Made by a program: the position numbers and the translations under genes
Shown here: in pieces, positions 40,701 through 49,614 of the stretch
Numbering within the stretch: the first letter of the stretch is position 1
Layout of the letters: each line of letters opens with the position of its first letter
Notes under the pieces: model-generated
What the model was told of the DNA's origin: nothing
The model's input: only the letters and a program-made list of their open reading frames with translations
The model's database searches: none
NCBI GenBank assembly: GCA_900546365.1
Contig: URCF01000009.1
Location: forward strand, 1-64,000
Length of the DNA: 64,000 nt
Direction of reading: 5' to 3'
From: an uncultured Porphyromonadaceae bacterium
GTDB lineage: Bacteria > Bacteroidota > Bacteroidia > Bacteroidales > Muribaculaceae

Positions 40701-42440
40701 GTTTTCAATATATTCCCAGTATTCTGAAAGATTGCCGATGGCCTGTCCCATGGCATGGGCGTATTCACACAGGAAGTGCGGGCGGCTGTCGCCATTGGTG
40801 TCATCGGATATCATTGCTGAGTAGGCCGGATACATTCTGGAGGTGAGATCGGTGTAGGTCCATGTGCCTTGGCCTTCATAATGAATCATTCTGCTGTCAA
40901 GCTCGCGGATGGCGTCGTAGCACCCCTTGAAGTTTATACCGCATCCACTTTCGTTACCCATTGACCAGAATATCACCGATGGGTGGTTTCGGTCGCGGAG
41001 AACCATGCGCTGATTGCGGTCAACAAAGGCGTCACCCCACGAGGTGTTGGAGCTGAGCGATGTGAGTGCATGACATTCAAGATCGGCCTCATCCATCACA
41101 TATATACCGTAGTAATCGTGCATGGCATACATCTTGGCCGCGTTGGGGTAGTGGCTTGTGCGGATGGTGTTGAGATTGTTCTGCTTGAACATGAGCACAT
41201 CCTTCAGCATCACATCTGTGGGCAATGCCCTGCCGTAGAGGGGGTGTGAGTCGTGGCGGTTGGCACCTTTGAAAAATATTTTCTTACCGTTGATGTACAC
41301 GAACTTGCCAACTTGCTCTATATGGCGGAATCCGTATTTGGTGCTGAAAGCCTCGATTTCCTTGCCTTCGGAGTCCTTGAGGCTTACTACCACGGTGTAG
41401 AGGTTGGGTATTTCGGCTGACCACAGCTTTAATCCGCTTAGATTGGCGGTGAAGGTGAGTTTTTTTTCGGAGCCGGCCGGAATGTTGCTCAATGTCTGAG
41501 GCGAGAAGCTGTGGCACACCTCTCCGTTTGCGTCAAGCAGCTGCACTTCCGCGCTCACTGTGCTTGCCTCGTCGGAACGGTTGTCGATGTCGAGAGCCAC
41601 ATTTAGCTGTCCGGAGCTGTAGTCGGATGATTTGTCAAGAACGGATGTGATGTAATGGTCGCGCACAAATGTTCTGGGCACGGCTGTCAGAGTCACATCG
41701 CGGTATATGCCGCTCATACGAAACATATCCTGGTCCTCGAGATATGAGCCGTCGCACCAGCGGAACACCTGCACTGCAAGTTTGTTGGAGCCTTTGCGGG
41801 CCATTGCGGTGATATCAAACTCGTGGTCGGTGTTCGCGGCTTGGGTGTAGCCCACAAACTGGCCATTGACCCAGATGTATGCCGCCGAATATATGCCGCC
41901 GAAGTTCAGCAGCAGTGTATGGTTGTCCCAGTTCTCAGGTACTGTGAAGGTGGTGATATACGAACCCACGGGGTTCACGCCGTAGTCGCTGTAGCTTGGG
42001 TGGCGACGGATGTAGGGCGGGTTTGTGGCATGGGGGTATGCCACATTGACATACAGTGGCATATCATACCCCTGCATCTCCCAGTTGGACGGCACGGTGA
42101 TATTGTCCCAGTCGCTGTAGTCGTAATCTTCCTCATAGAAGTCGGTGGGGCGCTTCGATGGTTCGTCCACAAAATGGAATTTCCAGACGCCGTTGAGATA
42201 TTGCACTCTCGATGACTTGGTGTCAACCCATGGAGTGGTGTAGAACTCACGGTCGGCTTTCAATTCTTCAACATTTGCATAGGGCACTGTGGTGGCGTGG
42301 GCAGTTTCCTTGTTGACGGAAAATATAGCCTGGTTCTCCCAATAGTCTCCCCATGTCACCTCTGTGGATGCCATGATCCACGGTGCGAAAGCCAATGCTG
42401 CCATGCAGGTCAACATTCGCTTGATGCAGGATTTTTTCAT
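37707..42440 (-). CDS. Secreted GH2 beta-galactosidase with C-terminal repeats and sorting tail
   Basis: 1577 residues, far longer than LacZ (about 1020). After a signal peptide come the GH2 sugar-binding domain, immunoglobulin-like domain and TIM barrel with acid/base Glu497 in MGNESG and nucleophile Glu559 in LCEYAHAMG, then the beta-galactosidase small-chain domain (about 790-1040). From about 1060 there are three related beta domains; the last two are clear repeats starting IPDGTMHAQGKAY and IPDGTLHSQRKAY and sharing LLGNDLGS-type, DLRYN/DFRYN and RVIY-NAW blocks. They resemble GEVED-type domains. The end, IYDIMGRRITGKPLPGIYIV and a basic tail, is a type IX-like sorting motif. Likely acts at the cell surface on galactosides of mucin, milk or plant glycans; the substrate is inferred. 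Confidence 0.9.
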   Translation of the reverse strand: MKKSCIKRMLTCMAALAFAPWIMASTEVTWGDYWENQAIFSVNKETAHATTVPYANVEELKADREFYTTPWVDTKSSRVQYLNGVWKFHFVDEPSKRPTDFYEEDYDYSDWDNITVPSNWEMQGYDMPLYVNVAYPHATNPPYIRRHPSYSDYGVNPVGSYITTFTVPENWDNHTLLLNFGGIYSAAYIWVNGQFVGYTQAANTDHEFDITAMARKGSNKLAVQVFRWCDGSYLEDQDMFRMSGIYRDVTLTAVPRTFVRDHYITSVLDKSSDYSSGQLNVALDIDNRSDEASTVSAEVQLLDANGEVCHSFSPQTLSNIPAGSEKKLTFTANLSGLKLWSAEIPNLYTVVVSLKDSEGKEIEAFSTKYGFRHIEQVGKFVYINGKKIFFKGANRHDSHPLYGRALPTDVMLKDVLMFKQNNLNTIRTSHYPNAAKMYAMHDYYGIYVMDEADLECHALTSLSSNTSWGDAFVDRNQRMVLRDRNHPSVIFWSMGNESGCGINFKGCYDAIRELDSRMIHYEGQGTWTYTDLTSRMYPAYSAMISDDTNGDSRPHFLCEYAHAMGQAIGNLSEYWEYIENSERTIGGCIWDWVDQAIYNPDEIKSGNIKGFYTGYDFSGPHQNNFCSNGIVGPLREPTSKLAEVKHVYSYIKLRDFDAATKTVTVNNTYDFLDLSGFDIKWSVSKNGVDIENGTISDFNLRSEETGQLTIPYTAPEAEDGEYLLTIRFVTKQAATWAEAGHEVASDQFTITGRPALPEITALDNSLIADENDGLSVTGKNFSVKFSSQGYITSLKYLSEEIIANEEGLKFNNMRWIENDAAMPSSVYNPTFRAGTPSIEYVNGDASGAEAVKISCSYTCSGFCAYTTTYTVYADATIDVEASFSPQTSSIYRLGLGMTTVPGLENVKYFARGPLANFVDRKTGSLAAVYSSTVTDMAEHFVRPQTMGNHEDMRFVELTNNNGFGMRIDTEGQVSFSALHATEQDFVKVRHDFDLETHPEIFLHFDYMQKGLGNASCGPGQLDKYLVPSSGTYSYKLRITPIMGKGAGYSVPQGNSSDIFATAIATTNAIENMDYAAAEAPEELYTLLTDQMATVPYGNDPAIINAEFSGDTNSALWIDFNKDYTFDSDEQLQSSGNGQWIVNIPPGITSGTYRARLVTDTGTPVADGPVASGRVYDFRISVAAPEGVVEYKIPDGTMHAQGKAYVSRIYTEGAFNDISYQADAAPKSIYTLLDMQPTIIRGNSATFHFNANDLGSRGSVMQDLRYNIAVIFLDAYGTGEFTEVGRYGNVPPANNVIGNYDEVMNIEQSIEIPEDATSGHARLRVIYTNAWENLTDPNSTNIKEGVAYDIEIEVLLRDPNAEADYQIPDGTLHSQRKAYLKTVSTVGAITDIEHSWDECPAEFYTLLPRELEVQSGGYFTLHLLGNDLGSPGTVLQDFRYNQAYIYTDFTGSGEFELAGSYGQMKPSDNITANYNSVLDIAHDLMVPGGATPCIGRIRVIYQNAWAALSGPNATDIKEGQAIDIPLNIVEATDAIDEVPLMPNYGDDASVIYDIMGRRITGKPLPGIYIVNGKKTYIR

Positions 42441-42485
42441 GGTATGAAATTTTGATTGGATATTGATTGCGTACTAATAATTTGT

Positions 42486-42516
42486 CAAATATAGTGAATT
42501 ATTCTATATGCGCAAA
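42486..42516 (-). promoter_or_regulatory. Promoter of the GH2 gene
   Basis: On the minus strand, -33 TTTG (42516-42513), 19 bp spacer, -7 TATATTTG (42493-42486). The -33 box is made from the T tract of the lpxA terminator. Leader about 40 bases. Confidence 0.75.
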
Positions 42517-42555
42517 AAAAATATGGGACCGGGCTCACAGAGAGTCCGGTCCCAT
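42514..42555 (-). terminator. Terminator of lpxA
   Basis: Perfect 10-bp stem 42523-42532/42546-42555 followed on the minus strand by eight T (42521-42514). Confidence 0.9.
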
Positions 42556-42578
42556 GTTATAGTGGGATGAAAAAATGA

Positions 42579-43364
42579 TTATTCGAGATCCTGAGGGATG
42601 GCCACAAGCTTGAGGTTGCAGTCGCGGATGAACGATACGATATTGTTGCGTACATCACCCTGCTCCACATCGGCTTCAATGCGCTTGAGGGCGTTGAACA
42701 CCGATGTGCCTGTCTGATATACATGGCGGTAGGCTTTGGCCACATCATCAATCTGCTCTTCGGTGAACCCATGTTTACGGAGAATCACGGCGTTAACGCC
42801 GAAATAGGCCACAGGGTTGTGGGCCACGATGATGTAGGGGGGCACATTGCCACTGATGCGGCATCCGCCTTTCACCAGCACCCATGAGCCAACTTTGGAG
42901 TTCTCATGCAGTATCACCCCGCTTGACAGGATGGTGCATTCGCCCACCTCGGCATCGCCGGCAATTGTCACACCGTTGCCTATCACGCAGCGTCCCATGA
43001 TGTGGGTGTCATGGCCAATGTGTGTTTCGGCCATGATGAAGCTGTCGTTTCCAATGCGTGTGCCACCTTCGGAGGTTATGCCTCGGTTGATGATCACGTG
43101 CTCGCGTATCACATTATTGTCGCCTATGTAGCAGAACGACTCATCGCCATTCCAGCGGAAATCCTGCGGGTCGGCACCGATGATGGAGCCTTGATACACC
43201 TTGTTGTTCTTGCCCATACGGGTGCCGCGGATTACGCTGGTGTAGGACATTATCTCGCAGCCGTCACCAATCTCCACATTGGCATCGATGAACGCAAAGG
43301 GGTGAATTGTGACATCACGACCTATTTTGGCCGAGGGGTCAACGTGTGCTAATGGACTGATCAT
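42579..43364 (-). CDS. lpxA: UDP-N-acetylglucosamine O-acyltransferase
   Basis: First enzyme of lipid A synthesis, moving a hydroxyacyl chain from ACP to UDP-GlcNAc. 261 residues of hexapeptide repeats forming a left-handed beta helix. GADPQDFRWNGD and the catalytic His118 in THIGHDTHI are family signatures, followed by GVTIAGDAEVG and the C-terminal helical part. Length is usual. It lies 28 bases after the efflux outer-membrane gene and has a strong terminator, so it is probably the last gene of the efflux operon. The usual partners lpxD, lpxC and fabZ are not nearby, which is less common. Confidence 0.96.
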   Translation of the reverse strand: MISPLAHVDPSAKIGRDVTIHPFAFIDANVEIGDGCEIMSYTSVIRGTRMGKNNKVYQGSIIGADPQDFRWNGDESFCYIGDNNVIREHVIINRGITSEGGTRIGNDSFIMAETHIGHDTHIMGRCVIGNGVTIAGDAEVGECTILSSGVILHENSKVGSWVLVKGGCRISGNVPPYIIVAHNPVAYFGVNAVILRKHGFTEEQIDDVAKAYRHVYQTGTSVFNALKRIEADVEQGDVRNNIVSFIRDCNLKLVAIPQDLE

Positions 43365-43392
43365 GATATGTATGAATTTAGGTAGTCAAGTT

Positions 43393-44784
43393 TCAACGGC
43401 CTCCACCGAGACTCTGATACAGATTGATCACAGCGCGGGCGCGGTTGTTCTCGCAGGTGATTTCGTTCATCTGGGCTGCCAGCAGGCTCTGCTGGGCGGT
43501 GAGCACTTCGAGATAGGTGGTGCCGGATGTGCCCAAAGATAGCAATTCTTCTGTGATTTCAACCGATTTTTCCAGATTTTCCACCTGCACGCGCAGCAAA
43601 TCGAGCTTTTCGCCGCTCTTGGCATAGAGTGTCATGGCATCGCTCACTTCGGCACTGGCACTCATGAGGGTGTACTCGAAGGTGTTCATTGCCTGCTGCT
43701 GCTGTGCCTTGGCGGCCTCGAGACGGGCTATGTTGGCACCACGTGAGAACAGCGGAATGGTGAGCGATCCGGCGAGCTGGATGAAGAAGTCGCCGGGGTT
43801 GGAAATCATCGAGCCGAGCAGATTGGTGAATCCACCGTTGGCTGTGATGTTGAGGCCGGGATAGAACGCTGCACGGGCTCCGGCTGTGGCGTAGTAGGCG
43901 GCGGCGAGGCCACGTTCGGCGGCTCTCACATCAGGACGCGCTGCCAGTTCGCGCATAGGCACTGATTCGCGATACATGGCCGGCACCTCGAGCACTGCGT
44001 CGGGCGAAATCGACCATTTCTGCGGCATGGTGTTGAGCAGCAGCGAAAGGGTGTTGTACATCTCGTCGAGGCTCACCTCGATGTCGGTGATGGAGGCGAG
44101 GATGCTGTAGTACTGTGCGTTGCTCTGCACCACAGCGGCTTCATTCACACGGCCCGCTTCCTTGAAGTCCTTCATCACCTGCACATTCTCGCGCCATTTT
44201 TCAGCGGTGGTGCGGCTGAGCTTGAGCTGGTTCTCAAGAGCCACGATGGCATAGTAGGTGTTGGCGGTGGCGGATATTATCTGCGAGCGGACGGCCTGGG
44301 CGTAGTCCTGGGTCTGCTCATAGGCGGCCTGGGCATTGCGCTTGTTGTTGAGCAGCTTGCCAAACACATCTATCTCCCAGCTTACCTGCGCGGGGATTGT
44401 GTAGCTCCAGCCAAACGAGCGTCCGTGACCGGTGCCGTATTTAGAGCCTGCTCCGTTGGGGGCAAGGGCAAGTGACGGCAGGAAACTCAGGCGAGCTCCT
44501 TTGAGCGAGGCGTGGGCCATATCCACATTGAGCATGGCGTTCTTGAGGTTGGTGTTGTTGGCCAGAGCCTGCTCGATGAGGTCGGTGAGCACAGGGTCGG
44601 TGAATACCTGGTGCCAGTCGATATTGCCGAAGGCGGCGGAGTCAACAGGCTGCTCCTGAGCCTGCGCATACTGCTGCGCAAGCTCGGAGTCCTTGGGAAG
44701 TTCAAATTTCTTGTATATGTTGCAACCGGTGAGCATTGACACTGCCAATGCGGCCACGGCTATGTTGCGGAAATTCTTGTTCAT
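43393..44784 (-). CDS. Efflux outer-membrane channel lipoprotein (NodT/OprM type)
   Basis: TolC-like trimeric channel of the tripartite pump. 463 residues from the ATG at 44784; the longer start would overlap the pump gene. Lipobox LTGC (Cys21). Typical segments are WHQVFTDPVLTDLIEQALANNTNLKNA and, in the second half, the repeat RPDVRAAERGLAAAYYATAGARAAFYPGLNITA, then FQLAGSLTIPLFSRG-type strands. The alpha-helical coiled coil is rich in Ala, Gln and Glu. It starts 19 bases after the pump gene in the order adaptor, pump, channel. Substrates of the pump cannot be read from sequence. Confidence 0.93.
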   Translation of the reverse strand: MNKNFRNIAVAALAVSMLTGCNIYKKFELPKDSELAQQYAQAQEQPVDSAAFGNIDWHQVFTDPVLTDLIEQALANNTNLKNAMLNVDMAHASLKGARLSFLPSLALAPNGAGSKYGTGHGRSFGWSYTIPAQVSWEIDVFGKLLNNKRNAQAAYEQTQDYAQAVRSQIISATANTYYAIVALENQLKLSRTTAEKWRENVQVMKDFKEAGRVNEAAVVQSNAQYYSILASITDIEVSLDEMYNTLSLLLNTMPQKWSISPDAVLEVPAMYRESVPMRELAARPDVRAAERGLAAAYYATAGARAAFYPGLNITANGGFTNLLGSMISNPGDFFIQLAGSLTIPLFSRGANIARLEAAKAQQQQAMNTFEYTLMSASAEVSDAMTLYAKSGEKLDLLRVQVENLEKSVEITEELLSLGTSGTTYLEVLTAQQSLLAAQMNEITCENNRARAVINLYQSLGGGR

Positions 44785-44803
44785 ATATATTATTATATGT
44801 GTG

Positions 44804-47800
44804 TTAACGTGAATACTGCTCGATTTCGTTTTCAATGCCGGCATTGTCGGTATCCTCCCATTTGAGCGGGGTGAAATGCTCCTGGATGGTCTGGAATATC
44901 ACAAACAGGGCGGGCACGATGAAGATCTGCAGTATCATACCGATAAGCATACCGCCTACTGAACCCACACCGAGTGCGCGGTTGCCGTTGGCGCCTACAC
45001 CGTGGGCAAACATCATCGGCAGCAGACCGATGATCAAGGCCAGTGAGGTCATGAGGATAGGACGCAGACGGGCGCTGGCACCGGTGATGGCGGCATTGAC
45101 AATGCTCATGCCTGTGCGGCGGCGTTCAACAGCAAACTCTACAATCAGGATGGCGTTCTTGGCCAACAGACCGATAAGCATGATGAGCGCAATCTGCAGG
45201 TAGATGTTGTTGGTGACCCCGAATATCTGGGCAAAGATGAACGAGCCCATCAATCCGAACGGCACGGACAGGATTACTGCGAACGGCAGCAGGTAGCTTT
45301 CGTACTGTGCCGACAGCAGCAGGTAAACGAACAGCAGACAGAGTCCGAAAATCATCGCTGTGGCATTGCCCGATGAGTTGCCTTCCTCACGGGTCATACC
45401 GGCATATTCATATCCGTAGCCGGTGGGGAGTGTCTGGGCGGCCACACGCTCGATGGCAGCGAGAGCGTCACCTGACGAATAGCCGGGGGCAGGGGTACCT
45501 GTCACGGATATGGACTGGAACATATTGAAGCGGTTGAGCAAGTCAGGTCCATACACGCGGGTGAGGGTCACGAAGTTGCTTATCGAGGCCATCTCGGCAC
45601 CATTGCGGATCTTGATGCTGGCAAGTGTTTCGGGACTCACGCGTGCATCCGGAGATGCCTGCATCATCACGCGGTATAGCTTACCGAAACGGTTGAAGTT
45701 CGACACATACATACCGCCGTAGTATCCTTGAAGGGTTGTGAGTACCGACTGGGGCGATATGCCGGCCTGCTTACATTTGGCGGCATCCACATCCACCAGG
45801 TACTGCGGGAAGGTGGGGTTGAAGGTGGTATAGGCCACCTGTATCTCGGGCTGGGCGTTGAGCTGGGCGAGAAATCCTTGAACCACTCCGAAGAAGTCGT
45901 TGATGTCGCCGCCGGTTTTGTCCTGCATCTTGATTTCAAAACCGTTGGTCATGGAGTAACCGGTAATCATAGGCGGAGCGAACATTAGCACGCGTCCGTC
46001 TTTCACCTGACTCATGAGGCCGTAGAGCTGTCCGAGCACTGCATCGGAGCTTTGCGAGGCATCACGGAGCGACCAGTCCTTGAGCCTGACGATGAATGTG
46101 CCGTAGGTGGCACCCTGTCCGGCCACGAAGCTGTAGCCGTCGATCATGGTGCGCGACTCGATGGCGGGCACGGTGGCGAGGATGGAGTCAACTTTGTCGA
46201 GGGTCTCGCCGGTGCGTTCCTGCGAGGTGCCCGGGGGCATATCAACCATCACAAACAGTGTGCCGGTGTCCTCGTTGGGTACCAGACCGGTGGGGGTGAC
46301 GCTCATCAACCATACGAGGATGGCGATGGCGCCGGCCACGATGGCCAGCGACACATAGCGTGCCTTGATGAACCATTTGGTACTGCTGTCGTATTTGCGT
46401 AGCACGGAGTTGAACACGTTTTCAAATCCTTTGTGGAAACGTTCTCCAAGCAGGCCGAGGATGGTGATAACTGCCACAATGTAGCAGGCTATGGACAGAA
46501 TCACATTGTCAAAAGTGAACCACCCCATCACCATGGCAAGGATGGTGAATGTGAGGCACACAAGGGTGATGGCGGGGTGCATGTTGAGCTTGAAGCTCTT
46601 TTTGTATTTGCCGCCGAGGGTTTTGGCTGCGGTTTTGTACGAGTCGGCCATGCGCTCTTTGAGTGAGGCGTCGCTGTTGTGCGGTTTGAGGAACACTGCG
46701 CAGAGAGCCGGCGACAGGGTGAGCGCGTTGATGGCCGACAAGCCGATGGCAATGGCCATTGTCAAACCGAACTGTTGGTAGAACACACCGCTGGTGCCGG
46801 GCATGAAAGATACAGGGATGAACACAAGCATCATCACCAGGGTGATGGAGATGATAGCGCCACCGATTTCGTTCATGGCATCGATAGAGGCGCGGCGGGC
46901 ACTCTTATATCCCACATCGAGTTTGGCGTGCACCGCCTCCACTACCACTATCGCGTCGTCCACCACAATCGCAATCGCAAGCACGAGAGCGGAGAGGGTG
47001 ATGAGGTTGATGGAGAAGCCGATTAGCTTCATCAGGAAGAATGTACCTACCAATGCCACAGGGATGGCGATGGCGGGGATGATGGTGGAGCGGAAGTCCT
47101 GAAGGAACACGTAGGTGACGAAGAACACCAGGATGAACGCCTCGATGAGGGTCTGGAGCACATGGTGTATGGACGCATACAGGAAGTCGTTGTTGTTCAT
47201 AGGGATAGCCACGCCTATGCCGGCGGGGAGATCCTTCTTCATGTCGTCAACGAAGGCAAGACAGTTGTTGATGATGGCGGTGGCGTTGGAGCCCGCTGTC
47301 TGGAACACGATTGCGGTAACACCGGTTTTGCCGTTGAACTTGCCATGGAAGCCGTATGAGACGCGGCCAAGTTCCACCTCGGCCACATCCTTGAGGTAGA
47401 GCACTTCGCCGTTGTCCTTGGCGCGTACCACAATATTCTCAAACTCTTCGGCGGTCACGAGACGGCCCTTGTAGCGCATGATATACTGGAAGGTCTGGTT
47501 GCCCTGCTCGCCAAACGCACCCGGAGCGGCCTCGACATTCTGCTCGGCCAGTGCTGCGGAGATGTCGGTAGGCTCGAGATGGTACTGTGCCATGACATCG
47601 GGCTTGAGCCATATACGCATTGAGTAGTCGGCGCCCATCACCATCACATCACCCACACCGGAGATACGCTGGAGCTGAGGCACTACGTTGATTTTCATGT
47701 AGTTCTCAATGAATGCTTCAGAGTAGCGGCCATCTTCGTCGTAGAGGGTAATACCGAGAAGCATTGATGTCTGACGCTTCTGGGTGAGCACACCCACACG

Positions 47801-48172
47801 GGTCACTTCGGCGGGCAGAAGGCTCTGTGCCTTGGCCACACGGTTCTGCACATCCACCGCTGCCATGTCAGGGTCGAATCCCTGCTCGAAATACACGTTG
47901 ATGGTGGCTGAGCCGGTGTTGGTGGCTGTTGACTCCATGTAGGTCATGCCTTCAGCACCGTTGATTGACTCCTCAAGAGGGGCTATCACTGAGTTAAGCA
48001 CCGCCTGGGCGTTGGCACCCTGATAGGTGGTGGTCACTGAAATTGTCGGGGGTGCGATGTCGGGATACTGGGTTACCGGCAGCGAGAAGAGGCCGATGAT
48101 ACCCAGCAGCACGATAAAAATTGATATAACCGTGGACAGTACCGGACGGTTGATAAATCTATCTAATTTCAT
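44804..48172 (-). CDS. RND efflux pump inner-membrane transporter (HAE-1, AcrB-like)
   Basis: Proton-driven drug exporter, 1122 residues. Starts MKLDRFINRPVLSTVISIFIVLLGIIG. The proton-relay Asp pair is in LAIAIVVDDAIVVVEAVH (about 405-408). FMPGTSGVFYQQFGLTMAIAIG and GLLAKNAILIVEFA are further signatures of the two half domains. Compared with AcrB (1049), about 75 residues are inserted near 498-578 between transmembrane helix 6 and the start of the second half; they contain two extra hydrophobic segments, LVCLTFTILAMVMGWF and ILSIACYIVAVITILGLL. The gene lies between adaptor and channel genes, 44 and 19 bases apart. Confidence 0.96.
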   Translation of the reverse strand: MKLDRFINRPVLSTVISIFIVLLGIIGLFSLPVTQYPDIAPPTISVTTTYQGANAQAVLNSVIAPLEESINGAEGMTYMESTATNTGSATINVYFEQGFDPDMAAVDVQNRVAKAQSLLPAEVTRVGVLTQKRQTSMLLGITLYDEDGRYSEAFIENYMKINVVPQLQRISGVGDVMVMGADYSMRIWLKPDVMAQYHLEPTDISAALAEQNVEAAPGAFGEQGNQTFQYIMRYKGRLVTAEEFENIVVRAKDNGEVLYLKDVAEVELGRVSYGFHGKFNGKTGVTAIVFQTAGSNATAIINNCLAFVDDMKKDLPAGIGVAIPMNNNDFLYASIHHVLQTLIEAFILVFFVTYVFLQDFRSTIIPAIAIPVALVGTFFLMKLIGFSINLITLSALVLAIAIVVDDAIVVVEAVHAKLDVGYKSARRASIDAMNEIGGAIISITLVMMLVFIPVSFMPGTSGVFYQQFGLTMAIAIGLSAINALTLSPALCAVFLKPHNSDASLKERMADSYKTAAKTLGGKYKKSFKLNMHPAITLVCLTFTILAMVMGWFTFDNVILSIACYIVAVITILGLLGERFHKGFENVFNSVLRKYDSSTKWFIKARYVSLAIVAGAIAILVWLMSVTPTGLVPNEDTGTLFVMVDMPPGTSQERTGETLDKVDSILATVPAIESRTMIDGYSFVAGQGATYGTFIVRLKDWSLRDASQSSDAVLGQLYGLMSQVKDGRVLMFAPPMITGYSMTNGFEIKMQDKTGGDINDFFGVVQGFLAQLNAQPEIQVAYTTFNPTFPQYLVDVDAAKCKQAGISPQSVLTTLQGYYGGMYVSNFNRFGKLYRVMMQASPDARVSPETLASIKIRNGAEMASISNFVTLTRVYGPDLLNRFNMFQSISVTGTPAPGYSSGDALAAIERVAAQTLPTGYGYEYAGMTREEGNSSGNATAMIFGLCLLFVYLLLSAQYESYLLPFAVILSVPFGLMGSFIFAQIFGVTNNIYLQIALIMLIGLLAKNAILIVEFAVERRRTGMSIVNAAITGASARLRPILMTSLALIIGLLPMMFAHGVGANGNRALGVGSVGGMLIGMILQIFIVPALFVIFQTIQEHFTPLKWEDTDNAGIENEIEQYSR

Positions 48173-48216
48173 CTGTGATAATTCGGTATTAAACTATAGA
48201 ATGTTACTTCCCGGAA

Positions 48217-49395
48217 TTATTTCCGGGCGGCTTCCTGCTGCTGAGCCTGCGCTGCTGCAGCCTGTTCGGGTGACACGGGATTGATGGTGAGGCCATCTTT
48301 CAGTGTGGTGCCCACGCCTTCCACGGCTATCTTATCGCCAGCTTTGAGGCCTGAAGTCACCACGAAATTCTTGCCGTCGGTGTTGGCGTCAACGGTGATG
48401 GGTACTGACTTAACCACATTGCTGTCGGTCACGATGTAGGCGTAGCGACGGTCCTGAAGCTCGAAAGTGGCTTTCTGCGGTATCACTATCACATCGGTTT
48501 TGGTGTCGGGGATGAGCACTGCTCCGGTGGAGCCGCTGCGGAGCATTCCGTTGGCGTTGTTGAACAGGGCGCGCACGCTTGCTGCACCGGTGGTGTTGTC
48601 AATCACACCTGACACAGTTGCCACCTTACCTTCGGCGGGGAAGATAGTGCCGTCGGCCAGGCGGAGCTGCACGGCGGGCATTGAGTCGATAGCTGCCTGA
48701 AGTGAGCGGCTGCCGTTGTTGGTGAGGTTGAGCAGGTCCTTTTCGGTGAGCGAGAAGTAGGCATACACCTGTGAGTTGTCGGAGATGGTGGTGAGGGGCT
48801 GTGCCGACGATGGTGATGCCAGCGAGCCTTCACGGTTGGGGATGGTGCCGACAACGCCATCGCTCGGTGCGGTCACAACAGTGTAGGCCAGGTTCTTACG
48901 GGCTGTTGTAAGCGCGGCCTGTGCCTGAGCCAACTGTGCGCGTGCCGATTGCAGGTTGTTGTCAGCCACCTGATATTCATATTGGCTGATGATGTTCTTG
49001 TCCAGAAGCTGCTTCTTGGTGTCGGCTGTCATTTTAGAAGTGTTGACAGCTGTCTGAGCGGCGTTGACAGAGGCTTGGGCCTGGTCAACGGCAGCCTGGA
49101 ACTGAACCTGGTCGAGTGTGAACAGTACTTGACCTTTGTGGACACGCTGACCTTCGTCCACATGTACTTTTGTGATGAATCCTGTCACTTGCGGACGGAT
49201 GTCGATGTCGGTTTTACCCTTGATGGTAGCGGGATAGGAGTTTTCAACTTGTGAATTGTCAAGCGACAATGTCATTGTGGCGATTGAAGGAGCAGGCATC
49301 TGCTGCTGTTGTTGACCACCTCCGCACGAGCTGACGGTGATGAGGGCTGCGCCGGACAGAAGCATGGCGGCAACTTTCATTACGGAAACTTTCAT
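48217..49395 (-). CDS. RND efflux periplasmic adaptor (AcrA/MexA-like lipoprotein)
   Basis: Bridges the inner-membrane pump and outer channel. 392 residues, lipobox VSSC (Cys24) followed by a Gly/Gln linker. DIRPQVTGFITKVHVDEGQRVHKGQVLFTLD is the first lipoyl half, then a helical hairpin (ASVNAAQTAV ... SARAQLAQAQAAL), the second lipoyl half NLAYTVVTAPSDGVVG, a beta-barrel part and the membrane-proximal domain. The C terminus is Ala/Gln-rich. First gene of the operon, with a -7 box about 80 bases upstream. No tetR-like or other regulator is adjacent. Confidence 0.95.
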   Translation of the reverse strand: MKVSVMKVAAMLLSGAALITVSSCGGGQQQQQMPAPSIATMTLSLDNSQVENSYPATIKGKTDIDIRPQVTGFITKVHVDEGQRVHKGQVLFTLDQVQFQAAVDQAQASVNAAQTAVNTSKMTADTKKQLLDKNIISQYEYQVADNNLQSARAQLAQAQAALTTARKNLAYTVVTAPSDGVVGTIPNREGSLASPSSAQPLTTISDNSQVYAYFSLTEKDLLNLTNNGSRSLQAAIDSMPAVQLRLADGTIFPAEGKVATVSGVIDNTTGAASVRALFNNANGMLRSGSTGAVLIPDTKTDVIVIPQKATFELQDRRYAYIVTDSNVVKSVPITVDANTDGKNFVVTSGLKAGDKIAVEGVGTTLKDGLTINPVSPEQAAAAQAQQQEAARK

Positions 49396-49476
49396 ACGTC
49401 TTCTTTCTTTATATTACCTTAGTTATGATTGTCTTGTTTGTCTATACGGGTTGTTATCACCCAATATTTCAATGTG

Positions 49477-49484
49477 CAAAGTTA
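49477..49484 (-). promoter_or_regulatory. -7 box of the efflux operon
   Basis: TAACTTTG on the minus strand, predicted leader about 77 bases. No clear -33 TTTG at 19-21 bp. Confidence 0.45.
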
Positions 49485-49531
49485 CTAAATACTTGGCGTG
49501 TAAATAGCACCCTGCTAATATAAAAACTCAT

Positions 49532-49591
49532 AAAAACAACCCCGCGATTGGTCAAAAAGGCTTATTTTTGCCATTTTTGCCAATCGCGGGG
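49532..49591 (-). terminator. Terminator of the GH84 gene
   Basis: Perfect 12-bp G/C-rich stem 49540-49551/49580-49591 with a 28-base loop; T-rich sequence follows on the minus strand (49536-49532). Confidence 0.75.
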
Positions 49592-49614
49592 CTTATGGAT
49601 GTCCCTTATGGGAG

